Position numbers and translations under genes: made by a program | Notes under the pieces: model-generated | What the model was told of the DNA's origin: nothing | The model's input: the letters and a program-made list of their open reading frames with translations, nothing else | Databases searched by the model: none | In this document: positions 1-9,020 of the stretch, one piece after another | Layout: each line of letters starts with the position of its first letter | How positions within the stretch are numbered: position 1 is the first letter of the stretch | NCBI GenBank assembly: GCA_035405645.1 | Contig: DAONJL010000001.1 | Span: 49,169-113,168 of the forward strand | Source: DAONJL01 sp035405645 [NCBI: bacterium] | GTDB taxonomy: Bacteria; JAGOBX01; DAONJL01 | DNA: 64,000 bases | Reading direction: 5' to 3'

Positions 1-1960
1 CCTGGTGCTAAATCTAATGTTATTCGCCATTTACCATCTGCTTCTTTTTTTAATTCGTGTTTATTCATATCCCAATTATTAAATTCTCCTGCTATTGTCA
101 CGCGGCGTGCACCTGGTGCATCTACTTCAAATGTTGTACCTTTTGCACTCGCGCCTGTTGAACTACTACCACCTGCTGGCACTGTTATCTTTCTATTTTC
201 CTTATTCAACTTATCCCAATCGCCATCCTGTAAAAATTTGTATTCATAAGTGCCTGGTGCTAAATCTAATGTTATTCGCCATTTACCATCTGCTTCTTTT
301 TTTAATTCGTGTTTATTCATATCCCAATTATTAAATTCTCCTGCTATTGTCACGCGGCGTGCACCTGGTGCATCTACTTCAAATGTTGTACCTTTACTTC
401 TTTCTATCTTTTCCTGCTGAATTTCTGGCACATTAAGAATTCTATCTTCTTTATTTAATATTGTATAATCACCATCCTGAACAAATCGATATTTATATGT
501 TCCATCTTCTAAATCTAATTCAATACGCCATTTACCATCTGCTTGTTTATTTAAAAAATACATACCTCTTCGCCAATTATTAAAAGAACCAACAAGTTCA
601 ACTTGATTTGCATCCGGTGCCTCTACTTCAAAAACTGTCTTTTTTCTTTCTTCTTTTTTGATTATTTCTGGAATGGCAACTTCTTTTTTTGCTGGCACTG
701 TTATCTTTCTATTTTCCTTATTCAACTTATCCCAATCGCCATCCTGTAAAAATTTATATTCATAAGTTCCTGGTGCTAAATCTAATGTTATTCGCCATTT
801 ACCATCTGCTTCTTTTTTTAATTCGTGTTTATTCATATCCCAATTATTAAATTCTCCTGCTATTGTCACGCGGCGTGCACCTGGTGCATCTACTTCAAAT
901 GTTGTACCTTTTGCACTCGCGCCTGTTGAACTACTACCACCAGCTGGCACTGTTATTTTTCTATTTTCCTTATTCAACTTATCCCAATCACCATCCTGTA
1001 AAAATTTGTATTCATAAGTGCCTGGTGCTAAATCTAATGTTATTCGCCATTTACCATCTGCTTCTTTTTTTAATTCGTGTTTATTCATATCCCAATTATT
1101 AAATTCTCCTGCTATTGTCACGCGGCGTGCACCTGGTGCATCTACTTCAAATGTTGTACCTTTTGCACTCGCGCCTGTTGAACTACTACCACCAGCTGGC
1201 ACTGTTATTTTTCTATTTTCCTTATTCAACTTATCCCAATCACCATCCTGTAAAAATTTGTATTCATAAGTTCCTGGTGCTAAATCTAATGTTATTCGCC
1301 ATTTACCATCTGCTTCTTTTTTTAATTCGTGTTTATTCATATCCCAATTATTAAATTCTCCTGCTATTGTCACGCGGCGTGCACCTGGTGCATCTACTTC
1401 AAATGTTGTACCTTTTGCACTCGCGCCTGTTGAACTACTACCACCTTCTACACTTATTCCTTTACTACTACCACCAGCTGGCACTGTTATCCTTCTATTT
1501 TCCTTATTCAGTTTATCCCAATCGCCATCCTGTAAAAATTTGTATTCATAAGCTCCTGGTGCTAAATCAAGATAAATCTGCCATTTACCATTTTCTTTTT
1601 TTTCCAATGGATCTGATGACATATTCCAATCATTAAATGAACCAGCAATAGTTACCTGTCTTGCATCTGGTGCATACACTTCAAATAATATCGCATTTTT
1701 TCCAGTCTTTTTTATATTTACAATTCGATTATCTTTATTTAATTTATCCCAATCGCCATCCTGGATAAATTTATATTCATACGAACCTGGCTCTAATTCA
1801 AGTTCTATTGACCACATACCTGAATTATCTCTTTTCATTGGTAATGAGTCTTTATTCCAATCATTAAATGAACCAGCAATAGTCACCTGTTTTGCATCTG
1901 GTGCATTAACCTTAAATATTTTTTTAACTGGTGCTTTTGCTGTTTTATATTTTGCTAATA
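1..1960 (-). repeat. Tandem CBM48/AMPK-like modules within the pullulanase
   Basis: Eight copies of a roughly 84-residue module with a core like VTIAGSFNDW are visible, and more probably lie beyond the edge. The same anchor sequence (CCTGGTGC on the + strand) recurs at 1, 253, 769, 1021, 1273 and 1555. Three intervals are exactly 252 bp. One is 516 bp because a divergent copy (around 480-640) intervenes, and one is 282 bp because of a longer linker. The copies at 1, 253, 769, 1021 and 1273 are nearly identical in DNA, while the three others are clearly diverged. Linkers are rich in Ser, Gly and Thr (GGSSSTGASAKG). Confidence 0.93.
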
Positions 1961-4484
1961 CATTATTTTTAAAATCTTTATCTAAATTAAAAAGAATCAT
2001 AGCAGAGTAAGATGGCACAGAAACTGAATTTTTATACTCGCCATTACCCTGTGGATAATAATTATTTTTATCTAATACTAAATACCATTGTGATTCTGGT
2101 AATTCAATATTTACACTATAATTATTTGGATTAAAAATTACAATTGCATTTTCCCAATTATCATTTGTTGAACCTTTATTTATTACATACGCAACACATT
2201 TTGCAGGTAAAACATAATCCATATCATCATCAAGAAAATAAATATTTTCTTTTATTTCCTGTGCTGTTTTAAAACGAAACATTGGATGTGCTTTTCGCAA
2301 GGCAATTAAATTTTTATAATAATTAAATACATCAAAATATTGAACCTTTCTTGCCCACTCTACTTTATTTACTTCATCGCCTTTATTATATGGATTATCC
2401 TCAAAATGTTTTGAACGCAAAAATTCCTGTCCTACCTGGAGAAAAGGAATACCCTGTGATGTTAAAATTATTGCTGCGGCTAATTTATCTATATCTATTC
2501 TATCATTATCTGTTATTTGCAAATCCTGTGTTGACATCACTATTTTATCCCACAACATATAATTATCGTGACATTCTATATAATTTATTGTTTCTATTGG
2601 TTGGGCACAAAAATCAGTTATACTACCTATCACTCCTTTTTTTATTCCTGCTACATTATTTCCCGCCTGAATATAACCTTTTGTTTTATCTGATACTCCG
2701 CCTTTTATTGCATTTCTAAAATTATCATTAAATACACCAAAACCTTGATTTTTTTGTGTTCCTTTTGTAGTTGCATAAGGAACAGCAGATGCTCCACCTG
2801 TCCACGGCTCACCATATATTAAAATGTCTGGTTTTATTTTTTTCAATTCCTGTGTAAATAATTTTACTGTTTCTAAATCAATTAATCCTAACAAATCAAA
2901 TCTAAAGCCATCTACTTTATATTCTTGAACCCAATATTTTAAAGAATCTATTATATACTTTCTTGCCATTGGTGCTTCTGAACGAAATTCATTACCACAG
3001 CCTGAACCATTCCAATAACTTCCATCATCTCTTAAACGATAGTAATAATCTGGTGCTAAACCATTAAAACTTACACGAACTTCTGGATTTCCTTCTGCTG
3101 TATGATTATATACTACATCCATTACTACTTTTATTCCTTTTTTATGAAATGCATCAATCATCTTTTTTACTTCTATTATTCTTGTTATATCATATCGTTT
3201 AGTTGCATAAGCGCCATCAGGTGAATTATAATGAAATGGCATATACCCCCAATTATGGCCTGGATTATCTTCATCATTATCAAAATCCTGAAATGGCATT
3301 ATTTGCACTACATTTACACCCAATTCTGCTAAATGCGATAAATTGGTCGTTACCTGTGTATTTGGCACATAAGTTGGTTCTTCTGTTAAACCTAAATATT
3401 TACCTTTTAATTTTACATCTGAATTTTCATCAATACTTATTTCTCTTATATGTATTTCACTTATTATTGCTTCTGAATTATCAAATTGTGGACCAGGCGC
3501 AATTGGAATATTTACTTCGTCACCAACAATAATACATCTACCGCGTGTTCCTGTATTTGCTTTTGAATATGGGTCCATAATTTCATATTCATCATCAACA
3601 AAAACAGTATAAAATTTATAATATGCATTTTTCAAATTACCTTTCAATGTTATTTCCCAGATTCCATTTCCTATTGGATACATTTTATATCTGTATGGTT
3701 CACCGCCAGATGGCTGTAAATAATAATGGACATAAACTTCAAGTGCAGTTGGTGCAAAAGTTCTAAATGTTGTTGCTTCTGGCGTCCAGATTGCTCCTAA
3801 TTCAATATCACGATAAAAATAAGGGTCATCAACTATCTTACCTGCTACTAATTGACCAGCTTTATATCCAGGCACTGAAACGCTGCCATTTATTTGACTT
3901 TCGACTGAAATCTCTTCTCCTAATTCACAAACCAAAACTTTTATTTTACCTGATTCATTTCTTTTTTCTGTTATTGAAATAACAGGATATTTTTTATTAT
4001 CTGAAAAAATAAATTCCACATCAGCAGCAGAAAAATTAACTTTATCTAAACTTTTTGATAATACTACTCTAAATTGTTTTTTACTATCCAATAATGCTTT
4101 TACTACTCGTGGCGAGACATCTGGTTTTTCTGTATAAACTCGCCTATCTTCACTCATTATATAAAATTCTTTATTATTACCTTTATTAAATATTCTATCA
4201 GGGTCATCTTTTCGTTCCCATTCTTTATAGCGTGGTAGCATACCATAATCAGCAGCGCCATTAAATTCATCTACATCAATAATAAAATAAACACCAAAAT
4301 CATCAGAACCTTTTGAGGATAATGCTTTTGCAACATTTGTATGAATGCCCCAGACCCATAATGTCCAATGCTGATAATCACCATCAGGTCGATGATAATG
4401 GATTGTTAATTTTTCACCTGCAAATAATGAGAAAATAAAGATAAAAATTAAAAATAATAAAAGGAACAATTTTTTGTTTGGCAT
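1..4484 (-). CDS. pulA: Type I pullulanase, secreted, with tandem starch-binding modules (3' end outside window)
   Basis: Debranching enzyme that hydrolyses alpha-1,6 bonds of pullulan, starch or glycogen outside the cytoplasm. About 1494 residues are visible and the frame is still open at the left edge. Order: signal peptide (about 1-22), CBM41-like domain (about 22-115, with the YHRPDGDYQHW stretch), CBM48 (about 220-310), GH13 barrel (about 330-750), beta domain, then repeated AMPK/CBM48-like modules from about residue 855. GH13 residues are intact: YNHT region, nucleophile D530 in GFRFDLLG, acid/base E559 in IYGEPW, D640 in ECHDN. The ATG at 4484 follows GAGGTGA, and a promoter lies at 4514-4542. 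No frameshift is seen. The family call is firm; substrate preference is inferred. Confidence 0.93.
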   Translation of the reverse strand, partial: MPNKKLFLLLFLIFIFIFSLFAGEKLTIHYHRPDGDYQHWTLWVWGIHTNVAKALSSKGSDDFGVYFIIDVDEFNGAADYGMLPRYKEWERKDDPDRIFNKGNNKEFYIMSEDRRVYTEKPDVSPRVVKALLDSKKQFRVVLSKSLDKVNFSAADVEFIFSDNKKYPVISITEKRNESGKIKVLVCELGEEISVESQINGSVSVPGYKAGQLVAGKIVDDPYFYRDIELGAIWTPEATTFRTFAPTALEVYVHYYLQPSGGEPYRYKMYPIGNGIWEITLKGNLKNAYYKFYTVFVDDEYEIMDPYSKANTGTRGRCIIVGDEVNIPIAPGPQFDNSEAIISEIHIREISIDENSDVKLKGKYLGLTEEPTYVPNTQVTTNLSHLAELGVNVVQIMPFQDFDNDEDNPGHNWGYMPFHYNSPDGAYATKRYDITRIIEVKKMIDAFHKKGIKVVMDVVYNHTAEGNPEVRVSFNGLAPDYYYRLRDDGSYWNGSGCGNEFRSEAPMARKYIIDSLKYWVQEYKVDGFRFDLLGLIDLETVKLFTQELKKIKPDILIYGEPWTGGASAVPYATTKGTQKNQGFGVFNDNFRNAIKGGVSDKTKGYIQAGNNVAGIKKGVIGSITDFCAQPIETINYIECHDNYMLWDKIVMSTQDLQITDNDRIDIDKLAAAIILTSQGIPFLQVGQEFLRSKHFEDNPYNKGDEVNKVEWARKVQYFDVFNYYKNLIALRKAHPMFRFKTAQEIKENIYFLDDDMDYVLPAKCVAYVINKGSTNDNWENAIVIFNPNNYSVNIELPESQWYLVLDKNNYYPQGNGEYKNSVSVPSYSAMILFNLDKDFKNNVLAKYKTAKAPVKKIFKVNAPDAKQVTIAGSFNDWNKDSLPMKRDNSGMWSIELELEPGSYEYKFIQDGDWDKLNKDNRIVNIKKTGKNAILFEVYAPDARQVTIAGSFNDWNMSSDPLEKKENGKWQIYLDLAPGAYEYKFLQDGDWDKLNKENRRITVPAGGSSKGISVEGGSSSTGASAKGTTFEVDAPGARRVTIAGEFNNWDMNKHELKKEADGKWRITLDLAPGTYEYKFLQDGDWDKLNKENRKITVPAGGSSSTGASAKGTTFEVDAPGARRVTIAGEFNNWDMNKHELKKEADGKWRITLDLAPGTYEYKFLQDGDWDKLNKENRKITVPAGGSSSTGASAKGTTFEVDAPGARRVTIAGEFNNWDMNKHELKKEADGKWRITLDLAPGTYEYKFLQDGDWDKLNKENRKITVPAKKEVAIPEIIKKEERKKTVFEVEAPDANQVELVGSFNNWRRGMYFLNKQADGKWRIELDLEDGTYKYRFVQDGDYTILNKEDRILNVPEIQQEKIERSKGTTFEVDAPGARRVTIAGEFNNWDMNKHELKKEADGKWRITLDLAPGTYEYKFLQDGDWDKLNKENRKITVPAGGSSSTGASAKGTTFEVDAPGARRVTIAGEFNNWDMNKHELKKEADGKWRITLDLAP

Positions 4485-4513
4485 ATTATCACCTCGTTTT
4501 TCTTTTTTAATTT

Positions 4514-4542
4514 AACTTATTAAAACTTTTAATTTAAGTCAA
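4514..4542 (-). promoter_or_regulatory. Putative sigma70-type promoter of the pullulanase gene
   Basis: On the minus strand TTGACT (4537-4542) and TAAGTT (4514-4519) are separated by 17 bp. Predicted transcription start is near 4507, about 23 bases upstream of the ATG, with the ribosome binding site GAGGTGA between them. It lies back to back with the promoter of the divergent glycosyltransferase. Confidence 0.55.
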
Positions 4543-4558
4543 CTAAAAAATTTTATAT

Positions 4559-4586
4559 TTGACTTGTTTATTTATTGTTATATACT
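4559..4586 (+). promoter_or_regulatory. Putative sigma70-type promoter of the GT87-like gene
   Basis: TTGACT (4559-4564) and TATACT (4581-4586) are separated by 16 bp. The predicted transcription start near 4593 is only about six bases before the ATG at 4599, so the mRNA would be almost leaderless. Only 16 bp separate this -35 box from the -35 box of the divergent pullulanase promoter, so a single bound regulator could affect both. Confidence 0.55.
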
Positions 4587-4598
4587 CTAAAAAATGAA

Positions 4599-5798
4599 AT
4601 GATTAACAAAAAATTTTTGAACACAATTTTATTATGTGCAACAATTATAAATTTTTTTTATAATGCAATATATCGACCTTTATCTGTTAAAAATGGTTTT
4701 TATGATTTTCGTGTTTTATTAGCTGCTGGCAAAGAAGCACGAAAAAATAATCCTGATTTTTATCAACCTGTTATTTATAGAAAAACTGATTTTAATTATT
4801 TACCTATTGTTTCCCTTCTTTTTCTTCCTTTCACTTTTTTCCCTGATAATATTGCTGTTTTAATTTGGTTCTTTTTTAATCTTTGTCTTTTAGTTCTACT
4901 TTTTTTTATTATTTGTAAAATAAATAATCTTGTTTTCAAAAATAAATTTTTCTTTATCACAAGTATTTTACTTTTAAATTTTAATCCATTGTTTGAAACA
5001 ATTAAATGGGGGCAATTAAATATTTTGCTATTACTTCTTATCCTTTTTTCTTTATATTTTTTCTTATTAAAAAAAGATTTATTAAGTGGTTTTTTTTTAG
5101 GTATCTCAATTATTTTGAAAATTTTGCCTATTATTTTTTTTATTTATTTTATTATTCATAAAAAATTCAAAATTTTATTTTCTGCTACTATCACTATTTT
5201 CTTTTTTATTTTTTTATCACTCGCTTTTTTTGGTTATAATATTAATTATGATTATTTTTTTAAGAAATTACCTGAAACTGCTAAATATGGACATCGCGGA
5301 AATTTTTATAATCAATCTTTTCAATCTTTATGTTTTCGTTTATTCTGGAAAGATAATGGTTATACAATTGCCTGGTTTGATAATTTTAAATTTGCTGTTT
5401 TTTTATCGAATTTTATTAGAGTTCTACTTTTTTTATTGCTTATCTTTTTTCTTTTTTCTCAAAAATATTCGCATTCTTTATCTTTTTGTTTATTCTCTTT
5501 TTTGATTACTTTATCTTCAATAAATTTAATTCATTCATTAAGTTGGGAACATCATTATTTATTTTCTATTTATCTTTTCATTTTTATTTTTATCTTTTTT
5601 AAAATACATTCTTATCGCAGTTATCTTTTTTTTATCCTGCTTTTTTTATATCTTATTATTGCTTTGAAATTTCCTTATGATAACAAAATTTTTGCACAGG
5701 GTTTTTTGATTTTGCTATCTGGAATAAAACTTTATGCTTTAACTATTTTTTGGTGTTTGTGTTTAATAATAGGTTTTGCTCGGCTTAAATTTCTCTAA
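4599..5798 (+). CDS. GT87-like (DUF2029) membrane glycosyltransferase
   Basis: Integral membrane protein of about 399 residues with many hydrophobic helices from end to end. It has the family pattern of polyprenol-phosphate-dependent mannosyltransferases (GT87/DUF2029): FYDFRVLLAAG near the N terminus, a YLPIVSLLFLPF segment, then KWGQLNILLLLLILFS followed by SGFFLGISIILKILP. Such enzymes move a sugar from a lipid carrier to an envelope glycan or lipid on the outer face of the membrane. The frame also opens at a TTG (4575), but that codon lies inside the promoter, so the ATG at 4599 is preferred although no Shine-Dalgarno is visible. It diverges from the pullulanase gene. Acceptor and donor are unknown. 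Confidence 0.72.
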   Translation: MINKKFLNTILLCATIINFFYNAIYRPLSVKNGFYDFRVLLAAGKEARKNNPDFYQPVIYRKTDFNYLPIVSLLFLPFTFFPDNIAVLIWFFFNLCLLVLLFFIICKINNLVFKNKFFFITSILLLNFNPLFETIKWGQLNILLLLLILFSLYFFLLKKDLLSGFFLGISIILKILPIIFFIYFIIHKKFKILFSATITIFFFIFLSLAFFGYNINYDYFFKKLPETAKYGHRGNFYNQSFQSLCFRLFWKDNGYTIAWFDNFKFAVFLSNFIRVLLFLLLIFFLFSQKYSHSLSFCLFSFLITLSSINLIHSLSWEHHYLFSIYLFIFIFIFFKIHSYRSYLFFILLFLYLIIALKFPYDNKIFAQGFLILLSGIKLYALTIFWCLCLIIGFARLKFL

Positions 5799-5889
5799 TT
5801 TTCTTTATAGTAAAATCAAACAAAAAAATCTAATTTTCCTTTCTATATTCATTATTAAATTTATTTTTCAAAACTAATATTATTATTTT

Positions 5890-6463
5890 TTATAAACCGG
5901 CACTCAATTTTGCTATATGATATGAATAATAAAATATCACACCTCTTGATTTTGCATATTCTTCTGTTTCTGGAAAACCAATATTTACGGTTACCATAAT
6001 TGGTAATATATTTTTATATTGGTCTTTAAATGGTTCTATTTTATTCGTTATAAATTTATCTATTCTCTTTCTTGTTAATCTAAATTTCACAACGCCAATT
6101 ATTGTATATTCTTCTCCATCCTTTTCACATTTTCCAAATATATCTACTTTTACATTCCTACCAGTTGTTGTCGTTAAAAATAATCTTATTAATTCGCCTT
6201 TGACCTCTATATTATAATCCTTTTTTAATAAATATGGTAAAAATGCAAGAGCATCGTCATCTAAAAACATATATCACACACCTTTATACTAATTAACAAA
6301 ATTCATATTATAAATTTCGGTCTCTTTTAATAATTCTAAAATTTGTTTTTATTAATTCTTTTTTGCTTCTGCTAATTCTTTTATCTGATCTATGTCATCT
6401 TTTGCGCTTATCTATCTCTCTTGCTATTTCTTTTAATTCATCAAATTAATCTTTATTTACCAT
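5890..6463 (-). pseudogene. Decayed DUF3782-like (PD-(D/E)XK fold) gene
   Basis: An open frame of 126 codons (6270-5890) matches the C-terminal part of a family of small proteins with an N-terminal coiled coil and a nuclease-like fold (DUF3782; often labelled chordopoxvirus fusion protein). The expected coiled-coil half is present upstream but broken. From an ATG at 6463 the minus strand reads MVNKD, a stop, then FDELKEIAREIDKRK, a frameshift, then DDIDQIKELAEAKK in another frame. The surviving half reads IIGVVKFRL where relatives usually have GEVK, so the catalytic acidic residue is also lost. Either the short frame is a residual C-terminal fragment or the whole locus is dead. Family assignment is from memory of the sequence pattern. 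Confidence 0.6.
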
Positions 6464-6926
6464 TCTTTTATTTTTTTATTTTTATCATTTCTACGGCTTT
6501 TTTTCATTTTTTATCTTTTTTAAATTTTATAAATTTCATAAATACTGATTGACTTTTTATTTCGGCTTTATTTTTTTTATTAATATTATACTCTAAAATT
6601 TTAGAATGTCAAATTTTTATAAAATTATCAAACAAATCTCCATACTATTTTTAGACACTATGAAATGAAAACTCGATATTCATTATTATTAAATAAACTA
6701 TAACCACTATTTTTATAGATATTTAAACAAATTTTCAAAAGCGAAATTAAAAATTTTAAAAAGTTAGAATAATATTTATACTAACAGGAAATTGATATTA
6801 TGAAAAAAGACAAAAAGAAAACAAAAGTTGAACATAAATATTTTACTTATAAAAAATGATATGAAGGTATTTGACTTTTTTTTGTAATCTGACATTAATA
6901 TGAAATCAGAAAAAATTTTTAAAGTT
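6464..6926. other. AT-rich non-coding stretch
   Basis: No credible gene is seen. A 19-codon frame (MKKDKKKTKVEHKYFTYKK, 6800-6859, +) follows an AGGA and a TATACT box but has no matching -35. It may be a chance frame or the remnant of a lost gene. The stretch leads into the repeat island that begins at 6927. Confidence 0.5.
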
Positions 6927-7093
6927 TCATTATTCTAAAAAATCTTATTTTGTTTTCTTAGTTACTAATTTCACAAATAAATACGAATAAATTTCTCTCT
7001 TACTCTTTACACTGCACTTATCACTCTGGAATCTATACTATCCACTCTTCACTGTAAAAAAAGGACTTTAAGGACGTCTGACCCTCTCCATTT
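6927..7093. repeat. Direct repeat, upstream copy (carries a copy of the mvhA 3' end)
   Basis: 167 bp that match 7398-7564 without gaps and with about eight mismatches counted by eye. The last roughly 35 bp duplicate the final codons and stop of mvhA, here with no gene attached. Confidence 0.9.
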
Positions 7094-7112
7094 GTACTCT
7101 GCAGTAAAAAAA

Positions 7113-7293
7113 ATTCAATGTAGCACAGGCATTCTTGCCTGTGTACATCACAGCATTATATCAAATTCAACTCACTTCAGTGATGTGAATCAAAAGGTAT
7201 TCTGCCCGCAACCGCAAGTTTTACCTGCGACTATTTGATTTTCAACAACTTCGTTATTGTTTCTTTGCAATCTTTTCTGGCTCTTTATTTGCC
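7113..7293. repeat. REP-like palindromic element, copy 1
   Basis: It begins with ATTCAATGTAGCACAGGC and contains a perfect hairpin at 7124-7143 (8-bp stem CACAGGCA/TGCCTGTG, 4-base loop). It ends with a block (7231-7293) shared with 19350-19412. The outer parts match 19239-19412, while the centre (about 7160-7230) is different in sequence but also rich in short palindromes, for example around CACTTCAGTG. Confidence 0.8.
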
Positions 7294-7319
7294 CCAAATA
7301 ATAAATTATTGGGGACCTT

Positions 7320-7427
7320 ATTGGGGACAGGCGTCATCACTTCACCTTAAATTAAATCATTTTAAAACTATTTTATATATTTTTTAAAAATATAGTATCA
7401 TTATTCTAAAAAATATTGTTTTGTTTT
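7320..7427. repeat. Interspersed repeat, module with ATTGGGGACAGGCGTC start, copy 1
   Basis: 108 bp that match 13797-13904 at the same length, with only a few differences. It is directly preceded by a partial duplication of its own start (ATTATTGGGGACC around 7306-7317). No reading frame is present. Confidence 0.88.
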
Positions 7428-7564
7428 CTTAGCCGCTAATTTCACAAATAAACACGAATAAATTTCTCTCTTACTCTTTACTCTGCACTTATCACTCTGC
7501 AATCTATACTATCCACTCTTCACTGTAAAAAAAGGACTTTAAGGACGTCTGACCCTCTCCATTT
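7398..7564. repeat. Direct repeat, downstream copy (overlaps the mvhA 3' end)
   Basis: Second copy of the 167-bp repeat at 6927-7093. Bases 7539-7564 are the last eight codons and stop of mvhA, so the gene ends inside the repeat. Confidence 0.9.
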
Positions 7565-9005
7565 CTTTTAATTCATTATCATATATCACAACTTCCATTG
7601 GCATTTGACCAGGTAATGAATGCGTCGCACAGGAAAAACATGGGTCATACGCTCTAAATGCCATTTCTATCATATTTAATATTCCATCACTTACTATTTT
7701 TCCTTTTGTTATTAACTTCTCGGCTGCTCGTTTTATTGACAATGTTATTGGTGCATTATTATTTGTCGTTCCTACTATTAAATTTGCTTTTTTAACTATC
7801 CCTTTCTCATCAGTAATATAATGATGATATAATGTCCCTCTTGGTGCTTCTACTACTCCTACTCCTTCTGTTGGCTTTTCAGTTAATGCAACGCGCACTT
7901 TATCTGACCTTATCTCTTCATCTTTTATTAATTCATTATATCGTTCTGCTGCATATAATAATTCTATTACTCTTGCCCAATGTGTTGCTAATGTATGATG
8001 AACTGGCTTGCCACCTAATGTATTATAAAATTTTTCAAATTCTGCCTGTGCTAATGGTGTTGCCATTTTATCTGATACATTTAATCTTGATAATGGTGTT
8101 GCTTTATATATTCCACTTTCTTCGCCATCTACAAAACCTTTCCAACCTTTTGCTTTTAAATATGGAAATTTTAAATATGAAAATTTTTCTGTATGTTCAC
8201 TTATATATTTCAAATAATCTTTTGCTTCAAATTTTGCTATCTCTTTGCCTTTTACATCTGTTACTCTTATTTTTCCATCATAAAAATTTACACAATTATT
8301 TTTATCTACCAGCCCCATATTATGTGTTTTATGAACATAAATATCAGATAAAATTAAATCAACATAAGTCTTATTCTTCAAAACTACATCTTCAAAAATT
8401 TGAATCGTAAATTTACCAAATTCTAAAAAATAATCACCTATTGCCTTTAACTCTTCATATTCTTCATCATTTACTATTGGTTTCGTCATTCCGCCTGGCA
8501 CTGCACTTACTGGATGTGTTGTTCGTCCGCCAAATATCTGTGTCACGCGATGGCCTAATTTTCTTGCTTTTATCACTTTTCCACCTATTTCTAATCCTAC
8601 TTTTTTTATCACACCTATTATATTTCTTTCACTTTTTGGTGCATCAGGTCCAACTACAAAATCAGGTCCACCAAGTGCATAAAAATGTGTCGCATGATCT
8701 TGCACATAAAATGCTGAATATACAAGTTCTCTTAATTTCTTTCCTGCTGATGGAACTTCTGCTTTATAAACTGCATCGCCTGCTTTTGCTGCTGCCATCA
8801 TATGCGCCTCTGGACAAACACCGCATATTCGTGATGTTATTTGCGGCATTTCTTCGATTGGTCTTCCTACTGCAAATTGTTCAAAACCTCGTAACTCTGG
8901 CACCTGAAAAAATGTTTCTTTTACATTTCCTTCTTCATCTAAAAAAATTTCTATCTTTCCATGTCCTTCTAATCTTGATATTGGATCTATTGATATTTTT
9001 TTCAT
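7539..9005 (-). CDS. mvhA: [NiFe] hydrogenase large subunit, MvhA/F420-non-reducing type
   Basis: Catalytic subunit of a group 3 [NiFe] hydrogenase (H2 oxidation or evolution) in an Mvh-Hdr type complex. Active-site cysteines are seen in the N-terminal RICGVC motif (C61, C64) and the C-terminal DPCFSCATH motif (C456, C459; family proteins are cleaved after the His, here H462). Length 488 fits the family. The ATG at 9005 follows AAGGTGAG and lies 15 bp after mvhG. The tail beyond the cleavage site ends ...KEMERVRRP, and these last codons lie inside an intergenic repeat (7398-7564). The native 3' end may therefore have been replaced, which should not harm the mature enzyme because the tail is removed. 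Confidence 0.95.
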   Translation of the reverse strand: MKKISIDPISRLEGHGKIEIFLDEEGNVKETFFQVPELRGFEQFAVGRPIEEMPQITSRICGVCPEAHMMAAAKAGDAVYKAEVPSAGKKLRELVYSAFYVQDHATHFYALGGPDFVVGPDAPKSERNIIGVIKKVGLEIGGKVIKARKLGHRVTQIFGGRTTHPVSAVPGGMTKPIVNDEEYEELKAIGDYFLEFGKFTIQIFEDVVLKNKTYVDLILSDIYVHKTHNMGLVDKNNCVNFYDGKIRVTDVKGKEIAKFEAKDYLKYISEHTEKFSYLKFPYLKAKGWKGFVDGEESGIYKATPLSRLNVSDKMATPLAQAEFEKFYNTLGGKPVHHTLATHWARVIELLYAAERYNELIKDEEIRSDKVRVALTEKPTEGVGVVEAPRGTLYHHYITDEKGIVKKANLIVGTTNNNAPITLSIKRAAEKLITKGKIVSDGILNMIEMAFRAYDPCFSCATHSLPGQMPMEVVIYDNELKEMERVRRP

Positions 9006-9020
9006 TTTTTCTCACCTTCC

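Noticed and set aside
95-1636. Four similar plus-strand frames starting at 95, 863, 1115 and 1367
   Set aside because: They are antisense shadows of the repeated starch-binding modules of the pullulanase. Their likeness reflects the DNA repeat, not a plus-strand gene family.
6800-6859. 19-codon plus-strand frame MKKDKKKTKVEHKYFTYKK
   Set aside because: Too short and with an incomplete promoter. Could be chance or a gene remnant.
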